The notes under the pieces are model-generated. The model worked only from the letters and a program-made list of their open reading frames with translations, made no database searches and was not told the DNA's origin. Below, piece by piece: positions 7,968-16,365 of a stretch of DNA of 41,784 nt (positions are counted from its first letter, which is position 1; every line of letters starts with the position of its first letter). Position numbers and translations under genes: made by a program. The DNA is from Dehalococcoidia bacterium (GTDB lineage: Bacteria; Chloroflexota; Dehalococcoidia; SM23-28-2). The stretch spans positions 79,862-121,645 of the forward strand of contig JAUWYP010000004.1 of assembly GCA_030615765.1 (NCBI GenBank), read 5' to 3'.

Positions 7968-9140
7968 ATGCTGACTGCCCTCGTCAATGCTCATGTCCGC
8001 ACTCCCGAGGACGAGATAACCGCAGCCACGGTTGTCCTCGAGGACAGCTCTATTGTCGCCGTGGGCGAGCGGCTGCCGCCGCCTGCTGGCGCAAAGGTCG
8101 TAGACCTGGCAGGCCTGAACCTGCTGGCCGGCTTCATCGACCTCCATGTTCACGGCGGCGGCGGCTTCTCCCTCATGACCGAGGACGCCGAAGAGATTCG
8201 CTCCTATGCCCGTTGGGTGGTGAGCAAGGGGATTACCTCGTTCCTGGCGACCCTGGCGGCGGCCAGTCGACCGCAGATGGAACGATGGCTGGCGACGGTG
8301 TCGGCGCTGGGGGAGGAAGTGGACGGCGGCGCGCACCCCCTGGGCGCCCACCTAGAAGGGCCTTTCCTTAACCCGAAGCACAAGGGAGCCCTGCTGCCAG
8401 CGGCCTTGCGACCGCCGGACAGGGCTGAATTCTTGGGTTACGTCCGGGCAGCTGGTGGGCGCCTTAAGGTCATCGTTGTGGCGCCGGAACTCCCCGGCGC
8501 AGCTGAGGTGATAGGCGTCGCCAGGGAGCAAGGGTTGGTGGTCAGCATGGGCCACACCGACGCCACCTACGAGGAGGCACGGGAGGCCATCTCCCACGGC
8601 GTTACTCAGGCCACCCACTGCTTCAACGCCATGCGCCCCTTCCATCATCGGGACCCCGGCTGCCTGGGGGCCATCCTGGCATCGCCTCAGGTGACCGCTG
8701 AGCTCATCGGCGATGGCGTTCATGTCCATCCTGGCGCCATGGCTCTCCTCCTCCGAGCGAAGGGACCAGTCAGGACGATCCTGGTGACCGATGGCGTGGC
8801 CCCAACCGGCCTGGGTTCAGGAACATACTCGTTCGGCGGTCGGCCGGTCGTGGTGAAGGATGGCGTGTTTATTCTGCCCGACGGCACCATCTCTGGCAGC
8901 GCCGCTACCATGGATCACATGGTGCGGAACCTGGTGGAGCTGGGCTTGGTTTCCCTCCAAGAGGCCTCGCGGATGGCTTCTCTCAACGCAGCGACCGTTC
9001 TGGGGCTGGACAGGCGCAAGGGGCGGGTCGCTCCCGGCTTCGACGCCGACCTAGTGGCCTTGGACGAGAGCCTGGAGGTGGCGATGACCTTCGTAGGCGG
9101 GCAATTGGTCTACTCTCGCCCCCAGGGGCAAGGTCGTTGA
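7968..9140 (+). CDS. nagA: N-acetylglucosamine-6-phosphate deacetylase
   Basis: A 390-residue amidohydrolase-fold enzyme that removes acetate from N-acetylglucosamine 6-phosphate in the cytoplasm. The metal and substrate residues of the family are present: HVH (H60, H62), HLEGPF with metal ligand E130, GHTDA (H196), HCFNAMRPFHHRDPG (H217) and the catalytic aspartate D275 in LVTDG. Length matches the family. The start is set at ATG 7968, where homology begins; a GTG at 7956 is possible, and neither has a strong ribosome site. It lies 102 bases after the importer ATPase on the same strand, suggesting the importer brings in GlcNAc-containing sugars. No nagB or amino-sugar kinase is in the window. 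Confidence 0.92.
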   Translation: MLTALVNAHVRTPEDEITAATVVLEDSSIVAVGERLPPPAGAKVVDLAGLNLLAGFIDLHVHGGGGFSLMTEDAEEIRSYARWVVSKGITSFLATLAAASRPQMERWLATVSALGEEVDGGAHPLGAHLEGPFLNPKHKGALLPAALRPPDRAEFLGYVRAAGGRLKVIVVAPELPGAAEVIGVAREQGLVVSMGHTDATYEEAREAISHGVTQATHCFNAMRPFHHRDPGCLGAILASPQVTAELIGDGVHVHPGAMALLLRAKGPVRTILVTDGVAPTGLGSGTYSFGGRPVVVKDGVFILPDGTISGSAATMDHMVRNLVELGLVSLQEASRMASLNAATVLGLDRRKGRVAPGFDADLVALDESLEVAMTFVGGQLVYSRPQGQGR

Positions 9141-9263
9141 TCGGTTTCTCAGGCACGGTCTGTCTGACAGAGCCGCTATAGCGCAGGCTACACCCAGATT
9201 GCCCAGAGCCTGCGGGAGCATCTGCCGATGCCTTATCCGCCGAGCCCCTCATGTGTGCTGCTA

Positions 9264-10337
9264 TTAATACGTCCCGTATTCGTCCCTGGCCTCTACGAGG
9301 GCTAGGAGATTCCCCTCAGGCGTGCCGATCCCTAGCTCGCATCCGGATGAGAGGGCGAAGCTGCAGCGGTCTCTGGCGATGTCCATGGAGCTTTTAACCA
9401 TCGCATCCACTTCCTCAGGGCTGCCCAGAAGCAACGTTCGAGTGTGGTCTATGCCTGCGGCGATGGCATATCTATCGCCGAACTTGCTCACAGCGTCCTC
9501 CAGGGGATAGTCGGAGCCGGGCCACCAGAACTGAAGCTCATCCAGCGTATCGCCGAACTTCTCCGTCACGAAATCGAGATCAGGCCTCGGGCCACAGAAA
9601 TGGGTTGTAACCGGCACATCGCGGCCCACCCTCTCTCTGACCCTGTTCAGACCCTCTAGCTCCAGCCGGGCTATCTCCTCCTTGAACTCAGGCGGGGCCA
9701 GGTCCTTGTCCAGACTGGCGAAACCCCAGTTGATGTTCGTTAGCCTGTCCTTCCAGGGCTCAAGACTGCCGGCGATGAAATCCACCGTCCAGTCCATCAT
9801 CACTCTTTCAACCGCCCCGAAAACGGCCTCCGGAAAGAGGATCAGGTCTCTCAAGGTCTCTTTCACCCCCATTACGAGGGCAAGGTTGGAGACCGGCCCA
9901 TACCCTCCCTCCCTAAAGGCAACTTCATCACCGACTTCGTTGGCAACGATCTCGCTGGCCTTGCGCACTATGTTGGCCCTCTGTCCCGCGAAAGGATCGC
10001 GATATTCGAGCTCCTCGTAAACCTTCGGGTCCGGCCTCGTGCGGTCGGCGAGCGTCTTCTTGGGGTAGATCAGGCTGTCGGTGATGTGCACCTCCACCCC
10101 GAAGGGCTCCATCGCCCACCACAGGTCGGTGTTCACCACGCACACGTCTGTCTTGTATTTCTGCACATACCTGATGTGACCAAGCGCTATCTTCTCCGGA
10201 TCGAAAGCGAACTGGCGCATGGAAACGCCAGACAGAGCCAGCGCCAGGTCAACCGACCAGTGCAGGAGCGGTACCTTGTCGGGCTTCTCTCCCTGCAGAT
10301 AGCACAGAAACCTCTCTTTCCCCGTCATCTCGGCCAT
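9264..10337 (-). CDS. MtaA/UroD-family corrinoid methyltransferase
   Basis: A 357-residue protein of the uroporphyrinogen decarboxylase superfamily, in the branch of cobalamin-dependent methyltransferases (MtaA, CmuA type) rather than heme synthesis. The zinc-site pattern of MtaA is visible: HFC (H246, C248) and a distant C333 in SGCELGIGTP. Its start codon overlaps the stop of the corrinoid protein (TGATG) with GGAGGGAG just upstream, so the two are coupled and act together: the corrinoid protein carries a methyl group and this enzyme likely moves it to a thiol acceptor. No substrate-specific first methyltransferase is in the window, so the methyl donor is unknown. Confidence 0.8.
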   Translation of the reverse strand: MAEMTGKERFLCYLQGEKPDKVPLLHWSVDLALALSGVSMRQFAFDPEKIALGHIRYVQKYKTDVCVVNTDLWWAMEPFGVEVHITDSLIYPKKTLADRTRPDPKVYEELEYRDPFAGQRANIVRKASEIVANEVGDEVAFREGGYGPVSNLALVMGVKETLRDLILFPEAVFGAVERVMMDWTVDFIAGSLEPWKDRLTNINWGFASLDKDLAPPEFKEEIARLELEGLNRVRERVGRDVPVTTHFCGPRPDLDFVTEKFGDTLDELQFWWPGSDYPLEDAVSKFGDRYAIAAGIDHTRTLLLGSPEEVDAMVKSSMDIARDRCSFALSSGCELGIGTPEGNLLALVEARDEYGTY

Positions 10338-10969
10338 CAGGCTCCCTCCTTCAGTTCCCGCAGCAGTCTGTTCACCTCTTCGACCGCTTGGGGAGCGTCT
10401 GGGGCCCAGCCATCGGCTCCTATTTCCGCCGCCCACCTGTCGGAGGTCACGGCGCCGCCAACGATGACCTTCACGTTGTCTCTCAGGTCTCTCGCCTGCA
10501 GCATCCCTATCGCCGCTTTCTGCAAGGGGAGGCAGGCTATGATCATGCTGGCCAGGGCCACGATGTCAGGCTTTTCCCTCTCTACCGCCTCGACAAACTG
10601 CTCGGGGAACACTATCTCCCCCAGGTCGACGACCTCGAACCCATCGGCCGTAAGCAGCAATCTGATGATGTCCTTTCCTAGATAGTGAGAGGAGCCCAGT
10701 GTGCCGATGACCACCTTGCCCTTGGGTGCGACCTCAGCCTTTGCCAGCTTGAACCCCACCTCAAAGATGGAGGCTGCGGCTGTGAGGTGGGCGATGCTGT
10801 ATTTGCCCTCCTCGTAGCGCTCCAAGGCGGCGAGGAACAAGGCCCTAAGAGTCTTGGTGATCTCCTCTTTGGGCACACCTGCCTCCAGGGCCCGCTTTGT
10901 CGCCGCCTCGGCTTCAAAGTACTCGAAGGCTAAGAAACTCTCGACCATGGCTTTCAGATGTTGTTCCAT
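10337..10969 (-). CDS. corrinoid (B12-binding) protein, MtaC/MtbC-like
   Basis: A 210-residue methyl-carrier protein: a helical cap domain (about 1-80) followed by a Rossmann-like B12 domain (KVVIGT onward). The usual DxHxxG motif is changed to SSHYLG; H95, the expected cobalt ligand, is kept but the aspartate is serine and the preceding loop is one residue shorter. The typical second block with paired threonines reads SMIIACLP instead. The third block, VIVGGAVTSDRWAAEIGADG, is normal. The ATG at 10969 has GGAG six bases upstream and is preferred over a TTG four codons earlier. It is first of a two-gene unit with the MtaA-like methyltransferase. Confidence 0.85.
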   Translation of the reverse strand: MEQHLKAMVESFLAFEYFEAEAATKRALEAGVPKEEITKTLRALFLAALERYEEGKYSIAHLTAAASIFEVGFKLAKAEVAPKGKVVIGTLGSSHYLGKDIIRLLLTADGFEVVDLGEIVFPEQFVEAVEREKPDIVALASMIIACLPLQKAAIGMLQARDLRDNVKVIVGGAVTSDRWAAEIGADGWAPDAPQAVEEVNRLLRELKEGA

Positions 10970-11291
10970 ATCCTGCTCCAACCTTTGAACTTCCCTCAGT
11001 GCTGTTCAGCAGCCCATTCTAACCCCTCCCTGTTCACACTGGGAAGCCCGCTCGCTGGGGAGGGCTGATGTGTCCTGCTCGATAAGCAGGCTATCACGGT
11101 TTTCATCGCCTTCTGGCTTTCAGAGCCAGGTGGTATTATCGGAGAGGCGATTGGGGCAGCTCGGGCAAGACGCACAAGCGTGGAGTGCTTCAAGTCGTAG
11201 AACGGCAAGCCTGTCGTATATCAGCGAGTCTGCGATCTTGCGGTCTGTTCGTACCCAGCGTCGGCTTGAAGCGTAACGCAGGAGTGTGTAC
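10970..11291. other. divergent intergenic region with two small hairpins
   Basis: About 320 bases without a credible gene separate the corrinoid protein (minus) from the arabinofuranosidase (plus). Two tight hairpins lie 23 bases apart: CCTGCT/AGCAGG (11074-11079 with 11085-11090) and CTGGCT/AGCCAG (11114-11119 with 11125-11130), each with a five-base loop. A GATAAT on the minus strand (11141 down to 11136) could be a -10 box, without a good -35. The hairpins are operator-like or leader structures of unknown function. Confidence 0.4.
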
Positions 11292-12809
11292 ATGAAGCGA
11301 GCATCGGTCCGAGTCAGGGCAGATCGAGAGCGGGGCCGCATCCACCGCTACATCTACGGCCAGTTCATCGAGCACATGGGCCGGTGCATCTACGGCGGCG
11401 TATCCGAGCCGGGCTCACCCTTAGCTGATAGGCGAGGCTTTCGGAGAGATGTTATCGAGGCGATGCACGGCCTACGGATTCCGATCATGCGTTACCCCGG
11501 GGGGTGCTTCTCCGACGAGTATCATTGGCGAGACGGCGTCGGCCCCCTCGATAAGCGACCGCGCTACGCCGAACAGTTCTGGACTCGCGCCCTGCGCGGC
11601 CTCAACCGGCCACACTTGGCCCCTCTGGTCGGGCCGCCGGAAACCAACGCCTTCGGCACTGACGAGTACCTCACCCTTTGCGCCGAGCTAGGCTGCGACC
11701 CCTACCTCAACCTGAATCACGGCACTGGCACGCCCGAGGAGGCCGCGGACTGGCTGGCCTACTGCAACAAGCGGCCGGAGAGCCCCAAGAAGGTGACCCT
11801 GGTGGGCATCGGCAACGAGGTGTACGGCCCCTGGGAGACGGGGCGCTGCAGCGGCGAGGAGTACGGCAGGCACTTCCTGCGGTACGCCGAGGCCATTCGC
11901 AAGGTCGACCCGGAGGTGAAGCTTCTGGCCGTGGGAGCGCCCAAGATGTTCGCCGGCTTCACCGAGGGGATGCTGAAAGCGGCCGGCCCCACCATGGACT
12001 ACGTATCGGCTCACTCTTTCTACCCGCCCATCCCCGGCACACGCAAGCTGAGGAACGATGAAGCTGACTACTGGGCTGTCGTGACTGCTCCCTATGCTCT
12101 CATCCGCAACGTGGACGACGTCCTGGAGGCCATCGATGCAGTCCTGGGGCCCGGCTCGCCGGTGCGGCTGTCCTTCGACGAGTGGAACCTGTGGTGCGAC
12201 TGGGACGATTGCTACGCGACCAACTACGACCTGCGAGCGGGGCTGTTCTTTGCTGGCACCTTCCATCGCATCCACGAGCGGGTGCCGCGACTGGAAATCG
12301 CGATGATCGCCCAACTGGTGAACATGCTGGGCCTCATCCAGACGAACGAGTCGTCGCTATTCCTCACAGCGGGCTATCTGGTCAACCGTCTCTACGCCGA
12401 GGAGACGCGACCGGTTTGCCTGGAGAGCGATGTGGATGGCGAGACTTTCGACAGCCCCGGCTGGCGCGACGTGCCGGACAGCGTCCGCGCCCTGATCAAC
12501 GACCGCCTGAGCGGCATCCCCTATCTGGACGCCTCCGCCACGGCCTCTGAGGACGGAGGGGAACTGGCTGTTTCCCTCATCAACCGCTATCTAGATCAGC
12601 CCCTGGAGGTCAGCATCGCCGTGGAAGGCTCTACTCAGGCGCCATCGAGCGGGCGGCTGCGCACCCTTGCCGCTGACAGCCCCTTCGCCCACAACGACTT
12701 CGACCATCCACGTCGGCTGGCCATCCAGCAGACGCCGGTGTCCACAGGCGACGGTCCGCTGCGGCTGGAGCTGCCGCCCCATAGCGTGAGCGTCTTGGTG
12801 CTTACGTAG
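11292..12809 (+). CDS. abfA: alpha-L-arabinofuranosidase, GH51
   Basis: A 505-residue retaining glycosidase that releases L-arabinose from arabinan or arabinoxylan oligosaccharides. The GH51 acid/base E176 is in VGIGNEVYG and the nucleophile E297 in SFDEWNLWCDW. Other family blocks are YGQFIEHMGRCIYGG, RYPGGCFSDEYHW and ELGCDPYLNLNHGTGTPEEA. The beta-sandwich end carries the usual PHSVSVLVL close. No signal peptide is present, so it acts on imported oligosaccharides. ATG 11292 has CAGGAG seven bases upstream; the GTG at 11286 is too close to it. It heads a run of four plus-strand catabolic genes. Confidence 0.93.
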   Translation: MKRASVRVRADRERGRIHRYIYGQFIEHMGRCIYGGVSEPGSPLADRRGFRRDVIEAMHGLRIPIMRYPGGCFSDEYHWRDGVGPLDKRPRYAEQFWTRALRGLNRPHLAPLVGPPETNAFGTDEYLTLCAELGCDPYLNLNHGTGTPEEAADWLAYCNKRPESPKKVTLVGIGNEVYGPWETGRCSGEEYGRHFLRYAEAIRKVDPEVKLLAVGAPKMFAGFTEGMLKAAGPTMDYVSAHSFYPPIPGTRKLRNDEADYWAVVTAPYALIRNVDDVLEAIDAVLGPGSPVRLSFDEWNLWCDWDDCYATNYDLRAGLFFAGTFHRIHERVPRLEIAMIAQLVNMLGLIQTNESSLFLTAGYLVNRLYAEETRPVCLESDVDGETFDSPGWRDVPDSVRALINDRLSGIPYLDASATASEDGGELAVSLINRYLDQPLEVSIAVEGSTQAPSSGRLRTLAADSPFAHNDFDHPRRLAIQQTPVSTGDGPLRLELPPHSVSVLVLT

Positions 12810-12889
12810 ACGCAGCCGCAGCCAGGAATAGCTTGCCAGCGCAACCGGCAGGCATTATTCTGGGCACATCCGAGAGGAGACGTAGCACC

Positions 12890-14689
12890 ATGCTCCTGAC
12901 GGGCGGAGAGATCGTCGCCGAGCATCTTGTTGGTAGGGGCGTTCCCTATCTGGTGGGTATCCCGGGCCACGGCTGCCTGGGCCTTTTGGACGCCTTCAAA
13001 TCGCGCGAGGGGCAAATAGGGGTCATTCAGGTTCGCCACGAGCAGAGCGCCGTCCACCTGGCCGACGCCTTCTATCGAGTGAGCGGGCAGCCCCTGGCGG
13101 TGTTCACCTCCATCGGCCCGGGGGCGGCCAACACGGTGGTCGGCCTGGCCACCGCCTTCGTCGACTCCACGCCGGTCCTCGCTCTCTGCGGCGATGTACA
13201 CACGTACATGTTCGGCCGTGGTGTCCTCCAGGAGGTGGAGCGACAGCACTGGGCCGATCTGGCTCGCATCTTCGAGCCGGTTACCAAGCGTTACTGGCAG
13301 GTCACCCGGGTGGAGCAGCTTCCCCACGTGATGAACCGAGCCTTCGGCGAGATGCTGACCGGCCGCCGCGGTCCGGTGGTCGTCTCGCTGCCTATGGATG
13401 TCCAGGCGGAGGCGGCTGAGGTTGAGCCAATCTTGACGATGACGGATCTGCCTCGCCCGACGGGCGCCGACCCGGCAGATGTGCGACGGGCCGTCGACCT
13501 GCTGCTGGCCGCCAAGCGGCCGCTGATCCTGGCCGGCGGCGGCGTTCTCGCTGCCGAGGCGTCGGAGCCGTTGCAAGCCCTGGCCGAGCACCTGGGGACG
13601 GCCGTCATCACCACCTTCGCTGGCAAGAGCAGCTTCCCGGAGGATCACCCCCTGTACGGCTGGCATGCTGGCTCCAAGGGCACCACCTGTGGCAACTATC
13701 TGGCCCGCTCGGCCGATGTTCTCCTGGCGGTGGGTTGCCGTTTTGCTGACCAGACTACCTCCTCCTTCCGCCAGGGGATCAGCTTCGCCATCCCGCCCAC
13801 TCAGCTCATCCACGTGGACATCGATCCCGGCGAGATAGGGAAGAACTATCCGGCTGCCGTCGGGCTGGTGGGCGACGCCCGTGCCGCCTTGCAGCAACTG
13901 GTGGAAGAAGTACAGGCCCGCGCCCCCAAGCGGGAGTATGAGGGCAGTCCCTACTTCGAGGAGATCCAGCGGGTCAAGGAGGATTGGCTGCGGGAGCTGA
14001 GCCCCTTCCGCGATTCCGAGCGGGTGCCGGTCACCATTTCTCGCTTCATCCGCGAGCTGCGCGCCTTCCTGAAACGAGACGCTATCGTCGTCACCTCCGC
14101 CGGCCATCCCCAGGCCCAGGTCTTGCAGGAGTTTGCCTTCTACCAGCCGCGCAGCAACGTTACCGCCGCCGGTTTTTCCACCATGGGATTCACCTTACCC
14201 GCCGCCATCGGCGCTAAGCTGGCGGCGCCCGACCGCCAGGTGGTGGGCGTGGTAGGCGACGGCGACTTCATGATGACCATGCAGGAACTGGCCACCGCCG
14301 TTCAGTACAAGGTGCAGGTGGTCATCGCCGTTCTCAATAACATCGGCTGGCAGTCCATCCGTGACCTCCAGATCGCCACCCTAGGGCCGGAGCGAGTGCT
14401 GGCCACCGAGTTCCTGCGGGAGGGTGAGCCCTACAGCCCCAACTTCGCCGATATCGCCGCCGCCTTCGGTTGCCACAGCGAGCGCATCCAGGCGGGAGAA
14501 GAGGTGGGCCCGGCCTTAGCGCGTGCCTTCCAGTCGGGTCGGCCCAGCCTGATCGAGGTGATGGTGAACCGCGAGTATCCTTACTCCGGCGGCCTGGTGA
14601 CTGGCTGGTGGGACGTGCCCGTCCCCGCCTACCTCAAAGAGCGGCGAGAGGCCTACGAGCGGGAGCGCAGGGAGGAGAGGCTGAGCTGA
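12890..14689 (+). CDS. ThDP-dependent enzyme (IolD / acetolactate synthase family)
   Basis: A 599-residue thiamine diphosphate enzyme with the three-domain layout of acetohydroxyacid synthases. The catalytic glutamate is E51 in [16 protein letters not shown], and the Mg-ThDP motif starts GDG at about 456-458 and ends NN at about 483-484. Segments [11 protein letters not shown] and the C-terminal [14 protein letters not shown] resemble IolD, the ring-opening hydrolase of inositol catabolism, more than biosynthetic IlvB. No small regulatory subunit (IlvN) gene is near. Start ATG 12890, where family homology begins, has AGGAG about 11 bases upstream. Its stop overlaps the next gene. A keto-acid lyase or hydrolase in sugar-acid breakdown is likely; branched-chain biosynthesis is possible but less supported. 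Confidence 0.8.
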   Translation: MLLTGGEIVAEHLVGRGVPYLVGIPGHGCLGLLDAFKSREGQIGVIQVRHEQSAVHLADAFYRVSGQPLAVFTSIGPGAANTVVGLATAFVDSTPVLALCGDVHTYMFGRGVLQEVERQHWADLARIFEPVTKRYWQVTRVEQLPHVMNRAFGEMLTGRRGPVVVSLPMDVQAEAAEVEPILTMTDLPRPTGADPADVRRAVDLLLAAKRPLILAGGGVLAAEASEPLQALAEHLGTAVITTFAGKSSFPEDHPLYGWHAGSKGTTCGNYLARSADVLLAVGCRFADQTTSSFRQGISFAIPPTQLIHVDIDPGEIGKNYPAAVGLVGDARAALQQLVEEVQARAPKREYEGSPYFEEIQRVKEDWLRELSPFRDSERVPVTISRFIRELRAFLKRDAIVVTSAGHPQAQVLQEFAFYQPRSNVTAAGFSTMGFTLPAAIGAKLAAPDRQVVGVVGDGDFMMTMQELATAVQYKVQVVIAVLNNIGWQSIRDLQIATLGPERVLATEFLREGEPYSPNFADIAAAFGCHSERIQAGEEVGPALARAFQSGRPSLIEVMVNREYPYSGGLVTGWWDVPVPAYLKERREAYERERREERLS

Positions 14690-16356
14690 GGGGCGGAGGC
14701 AAGAAGGGCGGCAGCAGAGGCCTTCTGGAGGGCCTCACGGGCGCCTATCCGCGTGCCCTCTATCGGGCCATGGGCTTCGGTGACGAAGACTTCGCCAGGC
14801 CCACCATCGCCATTGCCAACTCCTGGAGCGAGACGACGCCCGGCCATCACCACCTGCGCGACCTGGCGACGGCGGTGAAGGAGGGCGTGCGGGAGGCGGG
14901 CGGCATGCCGGTCGAGTTCAACACCGTCGCCCCCTGCGATGGCATCGCCCAGGGCCCCGGCATGCGATACGTCCTGCCCCTGAGGGACGTCATCGCCGCC
15001 TCCATCGAGCTGATGATCGAGGCTCACCGCTTCGATGCCGTAGTCATGTTGGGCACCTGTGACAAGATCATCCCTGCTATGCTGATGGCGGCCGCGCGAG
15101 TCGACCTGCCGACCATCTTCCTCACCGGCGGTCCCATGCTCCCCTGGTACAAGGAAGGGCGAGCGGTCGTTCCGAGCGATGTGAAGGAGGGGATGGGCCA
15201 GCGGCAAGTTGGCAAGATAAGCGAGGAGGAGTTCCACACGCTGGAGTGCAATGCCTGCGGCGGGCCCGGCGCTTGCGCCTTCATGGGAACGGCCAATACG
15301 ATGACCTGCCTGGTGGAGGCCATGGGCCTGTCCCTGCCTGGCTGTGGGACCCTGCCCGCTGTAGCACCCGAGCGTCTCGAACTCGCTAGCGCCAGCGGCC
15401 GCCGCATCGTGGAGCTGTGGCAGGAGGATTTGCGGTTCAGCCAGATCGTCAGCAAGGGCGCTCTGGCCAACGCGGTAAGGGTGTTGCAGGCCATCGGTGG
15501 CTCCACCAATGCCGTGCTACACCTGCTGGCGCTGGCGGATGAACTGGACGTGGAGATTCACCTCCGGACCTTCGACGAGATCGGGCGGCAGGTTCCCTTG
15601 CTGGGAAAGTTCAAGCCGGCCTCGCCCCTGACGGTAGTCGACCTGCACGAGGCGGGCGGCGTGCCAGCGGTGCTGCATCGGCTGGCACCCCTGCTGGATG
15701 GCGATCTGCCCAGCGTGAGCGGTCAGACTATCGGTCAGATCGCGGCGGGCGCCAGCGACAGCCATCCAGACGTCCTGCGGCCGCTGGAGGAGCCCCTGGC
15801 TCCAGAAGGCGGCATTGCCATCCTTCATGGCTCGCTGGCGCCGGCAGGGGCGGTGGTCAAGCAAAGCGGCGTAGAGCCGCGGATGATGCGGCACCGCGGC
15901 CCGGCTCGCGTCTTCGAGAGCGAGGAGGAGCTGTGCGACAAGTTGATGGCTCAGAAGGTTCAGGCCGGCGACGTCCTGGTTGTTCGCAACGAGGGGCCCA
16001 GGGGCGGGCCGGGCATGAGGGAGCTGTCTATTCCAGCCGCCCTGATCGTGGGCATGGGCCTGGCTGAGAGCGTGGCTATGGTCACCGACGGCCGCTTCTC
16101 GGGGGCGACGCGCGGCCCCTGCATCGGCCATGTATCGCCCGAGGCCTACGACGGCGGGCCCATCGCCCTGGTGCAGGAGGACGATCTCATCGAGATCGAC
16201 ATCCCTCAGCGCAGGCTCAACCTGCTGGTCAAGGCGGACACGCTGGCGGATCGGCGGCGGCGCTGGCGACGGCGGGAATCGCCTTTCGCCGACGGTTTCC
16301 TCGCCCTCTATGCACAGCGGGTGGGCCCGGCGGACCGAGGGGCCGTGCTCCGCTAG
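14686..16356 (+). CDS. ilvD: IlvD/Edd-family dehydratase (dihydroxy-acid or sugar-acid)
   Basis: About 556 residues, the usual length for iron-sulfur dehydratases that turn 2,3-dihydroxy acids or aldonic acids into 2-keto (3-deoxy) acids. Visible are DGIAQG (metal site), cluster cysteine C125 in [23 protein letters not shown] with C197, [15 protein letters not shown] and the C-terminal [21 protein letters not shown]. The MGTA wording is reminiscent of aldonate dehydratases, the rest of DHAD, so substrate is open. No ATG, GTG or TTG fits: homology begins before the first ATG (14770). A CTG at 14686 overlapping the upstream TGA, with GGAGGAGAGG at 14671-14680, is the best start and implies translational coupling. 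Confidence 0.85.
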   Translation: MRGGGKKGGSRGLLEGLTGAYPRALYRAMGFGDEDFARPTIAIANSWSETTPGHHHLRDLATAVKEGVREAGGMPVEFNTVAPCDGIAQGPGMRYVLPLRDVIAASIELMIEAHRFDAVVMLGTCDKIIPAMLMAAARVDLPTIFLTGGPMLPWYKEGRAVVPSDVKEGMGQRQVGKISEEEFHTLECNACGGPGACAFMGTANTMTCLVEAMGLSLPGCGTLPAVAPERLELASASGRRIVELWQEDLRFSQIVSKGALANAVRVLQAIGGSTNAVLHLLALADELDVEIHLRTFDEIGRQVPLLGKFKPASPLTVVDLHEAGGVPAVLHRLAPLLDGDLPSVSGQTIGQIAAGASDSHPDVLRPLEEPLAPEGGIAILHGSLAPAGAVVKQSGVEPRMMRHRGPARVFESEEELCDKLMAQKVQAGDVLVVRNEGPRGGPGMRELSIPAALIVGMGLAESVAMVTDGRFSGATRGPCIGHVSPEAYDGGPIALVQEDDLIEIDIPQRRLNLLVKADTLADRRRRWRRRESPFADGFLALYAQRVGPADRGAVLR

Positions 16357-16365
16357 GGAGGCGTC

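Noticed and set aside
14470-14685. N-terminal extension of the dehydratase to the ATG at 14470
   Set aside because: This part lies wholly inside the upstream ThDP gene in another frame and lacks dehydratase homology.
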